Shown one piece after another: positions 44,153 to 52,532 of a stretch of DNA of 52,625 nt. The position numbers were made by a program, and so were the translations under genes. Under the pieces are notes generated by a model that ran no database searches, was not told where the DNA came from, and saw only the letters and a program-made list of their open reading frames with translations. The stretch spans positions 1 through 52,625 of the forward strand of contig SSFI01000052.1 in the NCBI GenBank assembly GCA_008015325.1, given 5' to 3'. Position 1 is the stretch's first letter, and every line of letters starts with the position of its first letter. Source of the stretch: Rheinheimera sp. GTDB lineage: Bacteria > Pseudomonadota > Gammaproteobacteria > Enterobacterales > Alteromonadaceae.

Positions 44153-45341
44153 GATGAAGCTCCGTTTCAGTGGGGGTGGCATGGGAAGTGAGTTCTGCCG
44201 GCTGATCCAGTTCACCGGCTTCCAGCTCAATAGTGACCTGATATTGCGCCAGCTGCGGTTCGACATGCAGATGGTGCCGGCCAGATAATAGTGCCAGGCG
44301 CTGGCGTAAATTCTTCAGACCGGTGCGGGTGCCGTGGGCGTTGCTAAGGCCAGCACAACTGTTGCCGACAATCAGCTGCCAGCCATTGGCGACCGGTCGG
44401 CTTTTAATCCAGAGCCGGCCACCTTGCGGCAGCGGCGCAATACCATGTTTAATCGCATTTTCCACCAGCGTCAGCAGGCTTAGGGTTGGCAGTTTTTGCT
44501 GCCACAGCTGCTCGTCAAACTGCAGGTCCAGTTGCAGGCGTTGCTCCAGCCGTACCTGTTCAATCTGCAGATACTGCGAAGTGATTTGCCATTCGTCGGC
44601 CAGGGTCGACAGCGGCTTTAAATGCGCCTGCAAATGGAAGCGAAACAGTTCGGACAGTTGCGTCACAGTGGCAGCGGCTTTGTCCTGATCTTCATAAATC
44701 AGCGCGCGGATGCTGTTCAGTGCGTTAAATAGAAAGTGTGGATTGAGCTGATTGGTCAGTTGCTGCAGCTGCGCCTGATGCATTTGTTTTTGCATCTGGC
44801 GTTTGCTGGCCAAAGTGCCCCAGAACACATAAGCCAGCGCCCAGAGCCAGAACAACACGGCCTGATTAAAACCGCCAATCAGCTGCATGGTCACCATGCC
44901 TATCTGCAACTGCATTTCTTCGCCATTGGCTTTTTGCACCGACATATGGCGTAAATCCAGCTCTTTCAGCGGCGTTAAATCAGCCAGATTCAGTGAGAGC
45001 GCCATCACCAACTGGCCGAGCAGCAGCGAATACAGCAAAAAACCGAATAAATTGCTGCCATAGCGGCCTTGCGGCAGCAGTTCCAGTTTCAGATATGGCC
45101 GAATCAGGAAATGGCAAAAGAACGCCATCAGACTGGTATCGAGCAGGCCACGCAGCGTGGCGATCAGGTAAGTTTCAAAGTTCGGCGCTTTAAACATCAC
45201 GCTGATCGACAGCATATAAAATACCAGATACACCAGATAAGCGGCCAGGCTGACCCACAGATAAGCCGGTGAGCACTGAAAACTGATGCGCCACCAACGT
45301 TGCAGACGTTGCTGTAAGCTGTTTGCGGCCAGATCGGACAT
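44127..45341 (-). CDS. LytS/YehU-type sensor histidine kinase
   Basis: A 404-residue membrane kinase with about four hydrophobic helices (residues ~28-48, 62-80, 98-120 and 150-175). A His-kinase domain follows, with the phospho-acceptor His202 in NQLNPHFLFNALNSIRALI, and an ATPase part (TLSLLTLVENAIKHGI, later GTRTGLKNLRQRL). AGGAG six bases before ATG 45341 fixes the start; an upstream in-frame ATG at 45404 lies before that site. It overlaps the response-regulator gene by 26 bases and starts 31 bases after the permease stop. It would sense the membrane or a transported peptide, by analogy with similar ABC-linked pairs. The sensed signal is not known. Confidence 0.92.
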   Translation of the reverse strand: MSDLAANSLQQRLQRWWRISFQCSPAYLWVSLAAYLVYLVFYMLSISVMFKAPNFETYLIATLRGLLDTSLMAFFCHFLIRPYLKLELLPQGRYGSNLFGFLLYSLLLGQLVMALSLNLADLTPLKELDLRHMSVQKANGEEMQLQIGMVTMQLIGGFNQAVLFWLWALAYVFWGTLASKRQMQKQMHQAQLQQLTNQLNPHFLFNALNSIRALIYEDQDKAAATVTQLSELFRFHLQAHLKPLSTLADEWQITSQYLQIEQVRLEQRLQLDLQFDEQLWQQKLPTLSLLTLVENAIKHGIAPLPQGGRLWIKSRPVANGWQLIVGNSCAGLSNAHGTRTGLKNLRQRLALLSGRHHLHVEPQLAQYQVTIELEAGELDQPAELTSHATPTETELHHVENPDRR

Positions 45342-45372
45342 CTGTGCTCCTGTTCTGATAAATTTCAATGGC

Positions 45373-46608
45373 TTATTCATACCGCAGCGCATCAATAGGT
45401 GCAAGTCTGGCGGCCTTCACTGCCGGCATCAGGCCAAACACCACGCCGATAAAAGTGGTGAAGCCCAGCGACAACAACACCGCCCACAGCGGCACCACAG
45501 CATCCGCCAGGCCCGGAATTAACGCACCCAGCAAAGCAGCCACGCCATAACCCAGCAACAGACCGAGCAAGCCGCCAAATAAACTCAGCAGCACGGCTTC
45601 GAGTAAAAACTGCAGCAAAATCACTTGCGGCGTGGCGCCTAGTGCTTTAACGATGCCGATTTCGCGGGTGCGCTCCGTCACCGACACCAGCATGATATTC
45701 ATTACGCCAATACCACCGACCAGCAAACTGATGCCAACCACACCGGCTGCCACCAGCGTGACGGAATTGAGCACCTGATTAAACTGGCTTTTCATTTTCT
45801 CGGCGGTGATAAATTCAAAAGGGTCGGCCGAGTCAATGGCGAGGCCACGTTTGGCGCGCAGCACGTTGCGGATTTGCTGCTGCAGCAGCTGTTCATCGAC
45901 GCCGGCTTTGGCGCGGTAGCTGATTTCGACCTGCAGCTGGTCCGGGCCATTCAGCGCTTTGGCGGTCTGAAATGGCGTGATGATGTAGTTGTCCTGGTCA
46001 AAACCAAACAGGCTGCCGCGTTTTTCGCCGACACCGATAATGCGGAACCAGTCGCCGGAGATCAGCACAAATTCGCCAACCGGGTTGGCCGGCAGCTGTA
46101 ATTTGTTGATTAGCGACGGACCGATAAACGCCACGCGGCGACGGCGTTCGTCATCCTGCGGCAGGATAAACCGGCCCAGCTGCGGATAAATCCGGATCAC
46201 GTGCTGGTAATTCGGCGCCGCCCCAATCAGCTGGCTTTGGCTGTTGCTGCGGCCGTAACTGACACTGAGCCCCATGCTATAAGCCGGCATCGCCACAGTA
46301 ATTTGCTCAAAGTCACTGATTTTATTTAGTAAAGCTTCGTAATCGCTGTCGGTGAGTTTATTGCGAAAACCCAGCAGTTCCTGGTCCGGCGTGGTAAAAG
46401 CACGCAGCGTGGTCATGTCTGAGCCTAAATCATCGAGCTGGCCGCGAATACCGGCGCTTAAGCCCTGCATAATGGCAACCACGCTGATGACCGCTGCCAC
46501 GCCGATAATAATGCCGAGCGTGGTCAGGCCGCTGCGCAGCAAATGCAGCCGGATCGACAACACCGCGCTTTGGGCGCACTGACTGAACATTTGCCAGAAA
46601 GCTAACAT
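45373..46608 (-). CDS. MacB-type ABC transporter permease
   Basis: A 411-residue FtsX-fold permease. Helix 1 is at ~20-45, then a large periplasmic MacB domain (~50-270), and three C-terminal helices (~285-310, 330-360 and 375-395). The segment VNIMLVSVTERTREIGIVKALGATPQVILLQFLLEA is the family hallmark that couples to the ATPase. Such permeases export substrates from the periplasm, not the cytoplasm. AAGGAG before ATG 46608 supports the start; a TTG two codons earlier is possible. Together with the ATPase and adaptor genes upstream it makes a full MacAB-type exporter, here with permease and ATPase as separate proteins. Confidence 0.92.
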   Translation of the reverse strand: MLAFWQMFSQCAQSAVLSIRLHLLRSGLTTLGIIIGVAAVISVVAIMQGLSAGIRGQLDDLGSDMTTLRAFTTPDQELLGFRNKLTDSDYEALLNKISDFEQITVAMPAYSMGLSVSYGRSNSQSQLIGAAPNYQHVIRIYPQLGRFILPQDDERRRRVAFIGPSLINKLQLPANPVGEFVLISGDWFRIIGVGEKRGSLFGFDQDNYIITPFQTAKALNGPDQLQVEISYRAKAGVDEQLLQQQIRNVLRAKRGLAIDSADPFEFITAEKMKSQFNQVLNSVTLVAAGVVGISLLVGGIGVMNIMLVSVTERTREIGIVKALGATPQVILLQFLLEAVLLSLFGGLLGLLLGYGVAALLGALIPGLADAVVPLWAVLLSLGFTTFIGVVFGLMPAVKAARLAPIDALRYE

Positions 46609-46643
46609 TTTCAACTCCTTGTCCGTTCTTTACCGCTGAGCGC

Positions 46644-47384
46644 TTATACCGCGAGCGCGCTGTGGCCTTGCTGTTGCTGCCGGTCCGCCACAATGCGGCC
46701 ATCCACTAACCGCACCACGCGGCGGCAATGGTCGGCGATCTCCTGTTCATGCGTGACCAGAATGATGGTCTGGCCCTGTGCATGGAGTTCATCAAACAGC
46801 GCCATAATGCTGGCTGTGGTTTTGCTGTCGAGGTTGCCAGTGGGTTCGTCGCCAAGCAGCACCGCCGGCTCTGTGACCAAAGCCCGCGCAATCGCCACGC
46901 GCTGCCGCTGGCCGCCGGAGAGCTGACTGGGCAGATGCTGCGCTTTGTCAGCAAGGCCGACGCGTTCAAGTACCGCCATAGCGCGGGCGAGCCGCTCGGT
47001 TTTGCTCATGACCCGGTACAGCAGCGGCTGCATCACATTTTGCAGCGCTGTTAAGCGCGGTAATAAGTTAAAGCTCTGAAAAATAAAACCAATCTGCTGA
47101 TTTCTGACCTGCGCCAGCGTGGTTTCATCCAGGCTCGCCACCGGCTGACCACAGAGCAGATACTCGCCCGAATCCGGCGTATCCAGACAACCCAGCATAT
47201 TCAGCAGCGTGGATTTGCCGGAGCCGCTCGGGCCAATCAGCGCGACATAATCATTGCGCTCGACTTTGAGCTGAATATCGGCCAGCGCCGTGAAGGTTTC
47301 GCCGGCCATTTCATAGTGTTTACTGATGCCGCGCAGTTCAATTACCGGCGGTTCAGTTACAGGCTGAATTGCGACCGTCATCAT
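46644..47384 (-). CDS. ABC transporter ATPase, MacB/LolD type
   Basis: A 246-residue nucleotide-binding subunit. Walker A GPSGSGKST is at 51-59, the Q-loop is in IGFIFQSFNLLPRLTALQNVM, the signature LSGGQRQRVAIARAL follows, Walker B is in VLLGDEPTGNLD, and the switch His is in TIILVTHEQEIA. It powers the adjacent FtsX-type permease. It overlaps the adaptor gene by four bases (47381-47384), giving coupled translation. A second in-frame ATG follows directly at 47381, so the start could be one codon later. Confidence 0.95.
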   Translation of the reverse strand: MMTVAIQPVTEPPVIELRGISKHYEMAGETFTALADIQLKVERNDYVALIGPSGSGKSTLLNMLGCLDTPDSGEYLLCGQPVASLDETTLAQVRNQQIGFIFQSFNLLPRLTALQNVMQPLLYRVMSKTERLARAMAVLERVGLADKAQHLPSQLSGGQRQRVAIARALVTEPAVLLGDEPTGNLDSKTTASIMALFDELHAQGQTIILVTHEQEIADHCRRVVRLVDGRIVADRQQQQGHSALAV

Positions 47385-48625
47385 GGTTTGGCTCCGGTTG
47401 CCGGCGCTTCAAACCGCACTTTGGTGCCTGCGGTCAGGCTGGCAAAAATCCGTGCCGGCCCGGTGATCACTTGTTCAGTGCCAGTCAGGCCCTGGCTGAT
47501 TTGCTGTGCCGTGTCGGTAGCAAGACCCACTTCCACGCTTTGCGGATAAGCGCGGCCGTCGCGTACCAGCCAGACTTGCCGGCTGTTGTTGCTGACAGTC
47601 ACACTTTTATCTGCCGAAGTTGCTGGCGCAGCTTGTAGCGCCGACACCGGCACTGACCAGACCTGCGACAGTGCTGCGGTTTGCAGTTCAGCGCGACAGC
47701 TCATGCCCGGATATAACGCCGTTTGGGCATCGTCCAGCAACACTTTGACTTTAAAGGCTAAAGCCTGACTTTGGCCAAGCTGGCGCGCGCTGCTGCTGAT
47801 ACTTTGCACTTTGCCGTTAAGCGCTTGGTCGGGCGCCGCGGCCGCAAACACTCTCACCTGTTGACCGACAAACACACTGTGCACATCGGCTTCATCCAGC
47901 CGCAGTTCGGCGAGTAAAGCGCTGGTGTCAGCGATGGTCATCAGGTCACTGCCCATCATCTGCGCGCTGCCCGGGATCACGGTTTCGCCGGCTTTGACAT
48001 CCACCGCCACTATCACGCCGCTGATGGGCGAGCGCAGTTCGGTTTTCGCCAGTAAATCCGTTGCCTGTTTTTCTGCTGCCAGACTTTGTGCCAGCTGTTG
48101 CTCTGCCGCCTGTTGCTGCAATAACGCCAGCTGCTTTTCACTTTGCAGATTATCCAGCAGTTCCTGCTGGATCAGGCCCTTGCTCGCGAGTTGCTGCTGG
48201 CGTTTTAACTGCCGTTCGACATTTTTCAGCCGGGTGCTGGCCATCTGAATGTCAGTGCGCGCCCGTGCGGTTTGGGCGCGGGCTTGTTCCAGGCTGGCGC
48301 TGTAGCTTTGCGGGTCGAGCTGCAGTAGCAGCTGACCAGCTTCGACTTTGTCGCCTTCCTGCACAAAGACGGCATCGACCCGCGCCATTAACTCTGAGCG
48401 CAGCGCCACTTGGGTGCGGTACACCAGATTGCCGGACGCCAGAATACTGTCGGTCAAATCGCCTTTGGTCACGCTACTTACCTGTACATCCAGCGCCTGG
48501 GTTTGTTTACGGTACGCTGTGACACCGGCAATAGTGGCCAGAATCACTGCGGCTATCAGCAGCCGGCGCCAGGGCGTGGTTGCTGCTGTCGCAGAAACAG
48601 ACGGCGAAACAGTCGGTTCAGTCAT
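47381..48625 (-). CDS. MacA-like periplasmic adaptor
   Basis: A 414-residue membrane-fusion protein. The inner-membrane anchor is at ~20-40 (WRRLLIAAVILATIAGVTAY), then a barrel-sandwich domain (VALRSELMARVDAVFVQEGDKVEAGQLLLQLD), a long helical hairpin (~105-175), the second half (SPISGVIVAVDVKAGETVIPG) and beta/membrane-proximal domains. It bridges the ABC permease to an outer-membrane channel, as in MacA-MacB-TolC. GAGGA seven bases before ATG 48625 fixes the start. It begins 10 bases after the Yip1-family gene stop. Confidence 0.92.
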   Translation of the reverse strand: MTEPTVSPSVSATAATTPWRRLLIAAVILATIAGVTAYRKQTQALDVQVSSVTKGDLTDSILASGNLVYRTQVALRSELMARVDAVFVQEGDKVEAGQLLLQLDPQSYSASLEQARAQTARARTDIQMASTRLKNVERQLKRQQQLASKGLIQQELLDNLQSEKQLALLQQQAAEQQLAQSLAAEKQATDLLAKTELRSPISGVIVAVDVKAGETVIPGSAQMMGSDLMTIADTSALLAELRLDEADVHSVFVGQQVRVFAAAAPDQALNGKVQSISSSARQLGQSQALAFKVKVLLDDAQTALYPGMSCRAELQTAALSQVWSVPVSALQAAPATSADKSVTVSNNSRQVWLVRDGRAYPQSVEVGLATDTAQQISQGLTGTEQVITGPARIFASLTAGTKVRFEAPATGAKP

Positions 48626-48635
48626 ATAAATGTCC

Positions 48636-49376
48636 TCAGGCCAGCAAGGCCCACAGGCCAAAAATCAGCAGCACCGGTGTGCCCACCACCACAGCCGCAC
48701 GCTTCGCACTGAAGGCCGCAGCGCTTTGCAGACCAGCAAATAAAATCCACAGTTGCCAGACTAAAAACACATTGATGCTTTCAGCCCAGGTGTACAGCGC
48801 ATGGCCGACCGGTAAATCCAGCACCAGTTGATTCAAGGAGGCGTAGTTCACCAGCATCAGCGGCTGGTCCGGGCTGTCAGAGAGCAGCACCAGCACCGCA
48901 AGACCGAGGATATTCAGCAGCGCCGGCAGCTGGCTCCAGACCACTAACGCAAACCACTGGCCATAATTCAGCGCTTTTTGCAGGGTGCCGGTCAGCAGCA
49001 GATAACCGGCGCAAATCGCGACAAAGGCCACACTGCCGACCGCCACAGACACGGCGCCGATGATCGGCGTTGCGCCGGCCATACCGGCCATCGCAGCGCG
49101 GATTTGTTCGGTTTCGGCCGGGGTGAGTTCACCGGCGTGTAAGATTTGTTGCTCGACCAGCCAGGCCGGGCTCATACCGGCATAAAACCAATAAATGATG
49201 GCGGTTGTCAGCAACACCTGAATAGCCAGCAACCACAGGTGCCGGCCGGATTGCTGCGGTACAGTCGCCATGGCGGCAGCCGGATTTAATAAGGTATTCA
49301 GGATTTGGCTGAAAAAGCCGGGTGCGTTTGGTACAACGGGCGCTTGTTGTGGGGCAGTGATTACGGGGTCTGTCAT
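48636..49376 (-). CDS. Yip1-family membrane protein
   Basis: A 246-residue protein with five or six hydrophobic helices. The N-terminal Pro-rich tail is followed by LNTLLNPAAAMATVPQQSGRHLWLLAI, the usual Yip1-domain entry, and by a Gly/Ala-rich core. Bacterial Yip1-domain proteins have no agreed function. As the first gene of the exporter operon it may help assembly, stability or sensing for the ABC transporter; this is inference from context. AAGGAAG upstream supports the ATG. The upstream 149 bases presumably contain the operon promoter. Confidence 0.8.
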   Translation of the reverse strand: MTDPVITAPQQAPVVPNAPGFFSQILNTLLNPAAAMATVPQQSGRHLWLLAIQVLLTTAIIYWFYAGMSPAWLVEQQILHAGELTPAETEQIRAAMAGMAGATPIIGAVSVAVGSVAFVAICAGYLLLTGTLQKALNYGQWFALVVWSQLPALLNILGLAVLVLLSDSPDQPLMLVNYASLNQLVLDLPVGHALYTWAESINVFLVWQLWILFAGLQSAAAFSAKRAAVVVGTPVLLIFGLWALLA

Positions 49377-49485
49377 CTCAGTCTTCCTTGTTTTGGTTCA
49401 CAAAGTGGCGTTACTGAGTACAGAGTAAAATGAGCGGAAGCAACAGGTGAAAAAGATGTGAAGTTCGGCAGGGCTGCGTGATAAA

Positions 49486-49499
49486 CGGCAGCACTGCCG
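49486..49499 (-). terminator. Short hairpin after SMP-30 gene
   Basis: CGGCA-GTGC-TGCCG on the minus strand, followed by TTTATC. The stem is short and the U-run weak, but it lies 26 bases past the SMP-30-family stop. Confidence 0.3.
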
Positions 49500-49525
49500 G
49501 ATAAATGGTCAGGGGCTGCTGTGTT

Positions 49526-50446
49526 TCAGCGCAACGCAATGCGCTCAATGCTGCCGTCGCGTTGCATGGTGACATACAACCAGCGTTCGTCCGGCGACAG
49601 CGCCACGTTGGTCGGGTACTTGCCGCTCAGGGTAAATTCTTTTAATACAACGCCTTGCGGATTTAGTTTCAGCACAGTGCCTTTGCCGTAACGGGCGATA
49701 TACAGGTTGCCTGCACTGTCACAGCGCATGCCGTCGAGGCCAAAATCGGCAAATTCAATTAACAATTTTTTCGTGCCCACTTCCAGCTGGTCATTGAGTG
49801 GATAGGCCCAGATTTTACGCTGCGCACTTTCATTGACGTATAACCAGCGCTGGTCCGGGCTGACTTCGACGCCATTACTGGTGCCGGTCTGGTCAATCAG
49901 CCGGGCTTTACCGTCGGCACTGATGCGCCAGAGCTGGCCTTGGCGGTTTTTCCAGTCCGGATCGCTGGCGAAAATCACTCCGGCATGGGTTAAGGCTAAG
50001 TCATTCGGCTGATGCATGCGGGGTTCAAACACAAAGGTAGTTAACTGGCCCTTGGCGTAGCGCCAGATCCGATGGCCGGTATAGTCGGCAATCCACATCA
50101 CGCCTTGTTTATCGATTTGAATACCATTGCCGGTGCTACCGGCCGGTAAACGCAAGTACAGGCTGGCTTTGCCATCCGGCGTCACTTTGCCGATGCTGCC
50201 TTTGTGTGCAGCGCCAGGGCCACCAAAATTCACTGCATACAGATTGCCGGCGCTGTCGGTGTCCGGGCCTTCTACTTCCGCATGAAAAGTGCCGGCCGGC
50301 ACAAAAATCTGACTGTCAGCGATACTGGCTTCGCTGTTACTGGCGGTGTTGCCGCTTTCAGCCGCTACCGCTTGCAGTGCGCGTGGCGGGGCGCTGCAGG
50401 CGTTCAGTAACAGGCAAAGCAGGGCGGCATTCAGTTTGTTTTGCAC
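49526..50446 (-). CDS. SMP-30/gluconolactonase-family lipoprotein
   Basis: A 306-residue six-bladed beta-propeller protein. The signal ends in LNAC (Cys at ~17), a lipobox. Repeats with the pattern D-x-x-G-N-x-Y appear (TDSAGNLYAVNFGG, CDSAGNLYIARYGKG, SPDERWLYV), and ASDPDWKN and TSNGVEVSPDQRW fit the metal-binding blades of SMP-30 lactonases. Lactonases of this family open sugar lactones. The start is GTG 50446, with GGAG eight bases upstream. The gene begins 35 bases after the sugar-oxidase-type gene, so an operon in which the oxidase makes a lactone and this enzyme opens it is likely. Confidence 0.85.
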   Translation of the reverse strand: MQNKLNAALLCLLLNACSAPPRALQAVAAESGNTASNSEASIADSQIFVPAGTFHAEVEGPDTDSAGNLYAVNFGGPGAAHKGSIGKVTPDGKASLYLRLPAGSTGNGIQIDKQGVMWIADYTGHRIWRYAKGQLTTFVFEPRMHQPNDLALTHAGVIFASDPDWKNRQGQLWRISADGKARLIDQTGTSNGVEVSPDQRWLYVNESAQRKIWAYPLNDQLEVGTKKLLIEFADFGLDGMRCDSAGNLYIARYGKGTVLKLNPQGVVLKEFTLSGKYPTNVALSPDERWLYVTMQRDGSIERIALR

Positions 50447-50481
50447 AGATTTACTCCAGTCATGCGTTAAAAAGTCACTGC

Positions 50482-52011
50482 TCAGACTTTAATCCCTTGC
50501 CGCTGGCGGAACAAACTTTGTGGGTCGTAGCGCCGTTTAATCTGCTGCAGCCGGGCATAATGGCTGGCGTAATAGGCCTTTGCCGGATGCTTCATCAGCG
50601 CATCGGTATAGTTCAGATAAGCGCCGCCACTGCTCCAGCGCCGCATCTGATAACGCATCTGATGGCACCAGTCGGCACTTTGCGCCAGCAGCTTTTCCGG
50701 GCTGTGCTCGGGGTGAATGGTCAGATACTGCGCACTGAACAGCGCCTGACGGTGGGCAAAGGCGTTGAAATCACGCGGTTTGTCAGCGATAGCGCCGCCC
50801 ATCAGTGTCAGCAGCACAGCGCCGGTCTGATTCTGACTGGCGCGACGGCGCAGCGCGGTCAGCAGGGTACGGCAACCGGCCTGATCCAGCGCTTTGTAAA
50901 ACATGTCAGAACTGCCGGCCATTGCCACTCGTTTGAGTCGGCCGGCTTCATGTTGGGTCGGTAATTTACATTGGTTGGTGTCGAGGCCCTTGCAGTCACT
51001 CAGCATAAAATCCAGATACTGGTGGTCCTGCATGTCTACTTCGCCCCACAGGCTGCTCAGGCGGATCTCCAGCTGTTGCCAGGCGGTGGTGACATCAGCC
51101 TGATGGCCAATACCACAACAACGGATTTGAATTTCCGGCGCTTTTTTGCTGTTGCCGTTGACCCAAATCGCCAGCTGCGTCCAGACCGTATCCGGCAACT
51201 GTGCAGCCCAGCGTTGCCATTCCTGCAGCACCAGCTCGCCATCTTGCAGCGGATAGCGGCCGATGTAATTACGCACCGGCGCACTGGCAAAAGTCTGCAT
51301 TTTCAGCGCGGTTAAAATACCGAACTGACCGCCGCCACCGCCGCGCACCGCCCAGAATAAATCGGCGTTTTCGCTGGCGTTACAGCGGCGCAGCTCGCCG
51401 TCGGCAGTGACGATTTCAGCTTCGAGTAAGGCGTCGCAGGTCAGGCCGTACAGCCGGTCTGCAATGCCCAAGCCACCGCCTTGTACCAGGCCGGCGATAC
51501 CGACCCCAGCGCAGCTGCCGGCCGGAATGGAGCGTTGCCACTGACCCAGTGCGGCGTAGACATTGCCCAGCGTCGCACCGGCGCCAATGCTGGCAATTTC
51601 CTGTTCCAGGCTGATTTGGTTCAGCAGGCCCAGATCAATCAGCACGCCGGCGGTGGACGATAAACCGGTATAGCTATGGCCACCGCCGCGGATGGCAAAA
51701 GGCAGCGCAAAGCGGGCGATAAAACGTACCAGTTGCTGCACATCCTGGCTGCTGGCCGGGCGGGCTATCAGCGCAGGGATTCTATGGTCGTAACGGCTGT
51801 TTGCGGCGCGGCCGCGCCATTGGAATTCAGGGTGCTGTGAAAATAGTAATTCACCTTGCAGCTGCGCTTGCAGCGTCCGCCAGTCTTCGGCAGAGGGCTG
51901 TGGTGCGACCGATTGAATTTGCGGCAGCGGCTGACTGCAGCCGGTGAGTGCGGAAAGTGCCGGGACAGCACTGCATAAGCCTAAAAATTGACGTCGTAAC
52001 AATTGCAGCAA
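50482..52011 (-). CDS. FAD-linked BBE-type oxidase, TAT lipoprotein
   Basis: A 509-residue oxidoreductase of the berberine-bridge/carbohydrate-oxidase family. The N-terminus has LRRQFLG (twin-arginine) and a lipobox LTGC, so a folded, FAD-loaded lipoprotein is expected outside the cytoplasm. FAD-binding motifs are IRGGGHSYTG with His112 and AGSCAGVGIAGLVQGGGLG with Cys167; both residues are at the positions that bind FAD covalently in bicovalent relatives. The C-terminal BBE element (NYTDALM ... RLQQIKRRYDPQSLF) is complete. Family members oxidise sugars or alcohols with O2 and make lactones. The start is TTG at 52011 or TTG at 52002; GAGG spacing favours the latter. It forms an operon with the SMP-30 gene. 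Confidence 0.88.
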   Translation of the reverse strand: MLQLLRRQFLGLCSAVPALSALTGCSQPLPQIQSVAPQPSAEDWRTLQAQLQGELLFSQHPEFQWRGRAANSRYDHRIPALIARPASSQDVQQLVRFIARFALPFAIRGGGHSYTGLSSTAGVLIDLGLLNQISLEQEIASIGAGATLGNVYAALGQWQRSIPAGSCAGVGIAGLVQGGGLGIADRLYGLTCDALLEAEIVTADGELRRCNASENADLFWAVRGGGGGQFGILTALKMQTFASAPVRNYIGRYPLQDGELVLQEWQRWAAQLPDTVWTQLAIWVNGNSKKAPEIQIRCCGIGHQADVTTAWQQLEIRLSSLWGEVDMQDHQYLDFMLSDCKGLDTNQCKLPTQHEAGRLKRVAMAGSSDMFYKALDQAGCRTLLTALRRRASQNQTGAVLLTLMGGAIADKPRDFNAFAHRQALFSAQYLTIHPEHSPEKLLAQSADWCHQMRYQMRRWSSGGAYLNYTDALMKHPAKAYYASHYARLQQIKRRYDPQSLFRQRQGIKV

Positions 52012-52187
52012 GCCTCAGAAAAAACCACAACATCGCGGTTGGGGATTAGGGGCTTCTGACCCCCGACTGACCCTTTGGGTTCAATTTACCGGGTTTGACG
52101 GGCCGGACCAAGTGGCAAATCGATGGTGTAACAGTGTGGACGGTCCAGTCGTTTGGATGTCGGCCAGCACACATGTCCGGCAGCCGT
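52012..52187. other. Intergenic region, no gene seen
   Basis: This gap lies between the oxidase start and the FlaF-like stop. It contains G/C-rich short repeats but no clear hairpin with a T-run and no recognisable gene. Confidence 0.3.
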
Positions 52188-52532
52188 TCAGGCGCTTAGG
52201 CCGGCCACCAGCTCCTGGCTGATTTGTAACACCAGTGGCAGATCGGCCTCAGCCGGGTCCTGTTGCAGCTCGTCCAACACGGTTTCGGCCAGTTGCAGCA
52301 GGCTTTGTTTCAGCGCTTGTGGATAAGGATGCTGTTCGTCCAGCATCAGGCCGCGAATAGTCACCCAGACCAGCCGGCAGTCACCACACACCTGATTCAG
52401 CGCAAAGGCGTCGCGGCTTTCCATGGCGCGTTCCAGTGCAAAACAGAGTTGCGCCAGTACCTGTGCGTCCAGCTGTTTACTTTGTGGCGTCAGCTGGCGG
52501 GTTTGTTGATAGAGTTGTATGGCTTTGTTCAT
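52188..52532 (-). CDS. FlaF-like flagellar biosynthesis protein
   Basis: A 114-residue, all-helical cytoplasmic protein. The opening AIQLYQQTRQ, the central LVWVTIRGLMLDEQHPYPQALKQSLLQLAETVLDEL and the ending LVLQISQELVAGL follow the spacing of FlaF proteins (YQ at the start, an N/R-x-x-W helix, LP..LR..L, then a final I-x-x-I-x-x-GL). FlaF helps flagellin translation or secretion and is best known in alphaproteobacteria. Two chemoreceptors in the window support motility. The match is by eye and the family is divergent, so a different small helical protein cannot be ruled out. AAGAAG upstream is a weak site. The flagellin gene, if present, lies beyond the window. Confidence 0.4.
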   Translation of the reverse strand: MNKAIQLYQQTRQLTPQSKQLDAQVLAQLCFALERAMESRDAFALNQVCGDCRLVWVTIRGLMLDEQHPYPQALKQSLLQLAETVLDELQQDPAEADLPLVLQISQELVAGLSA

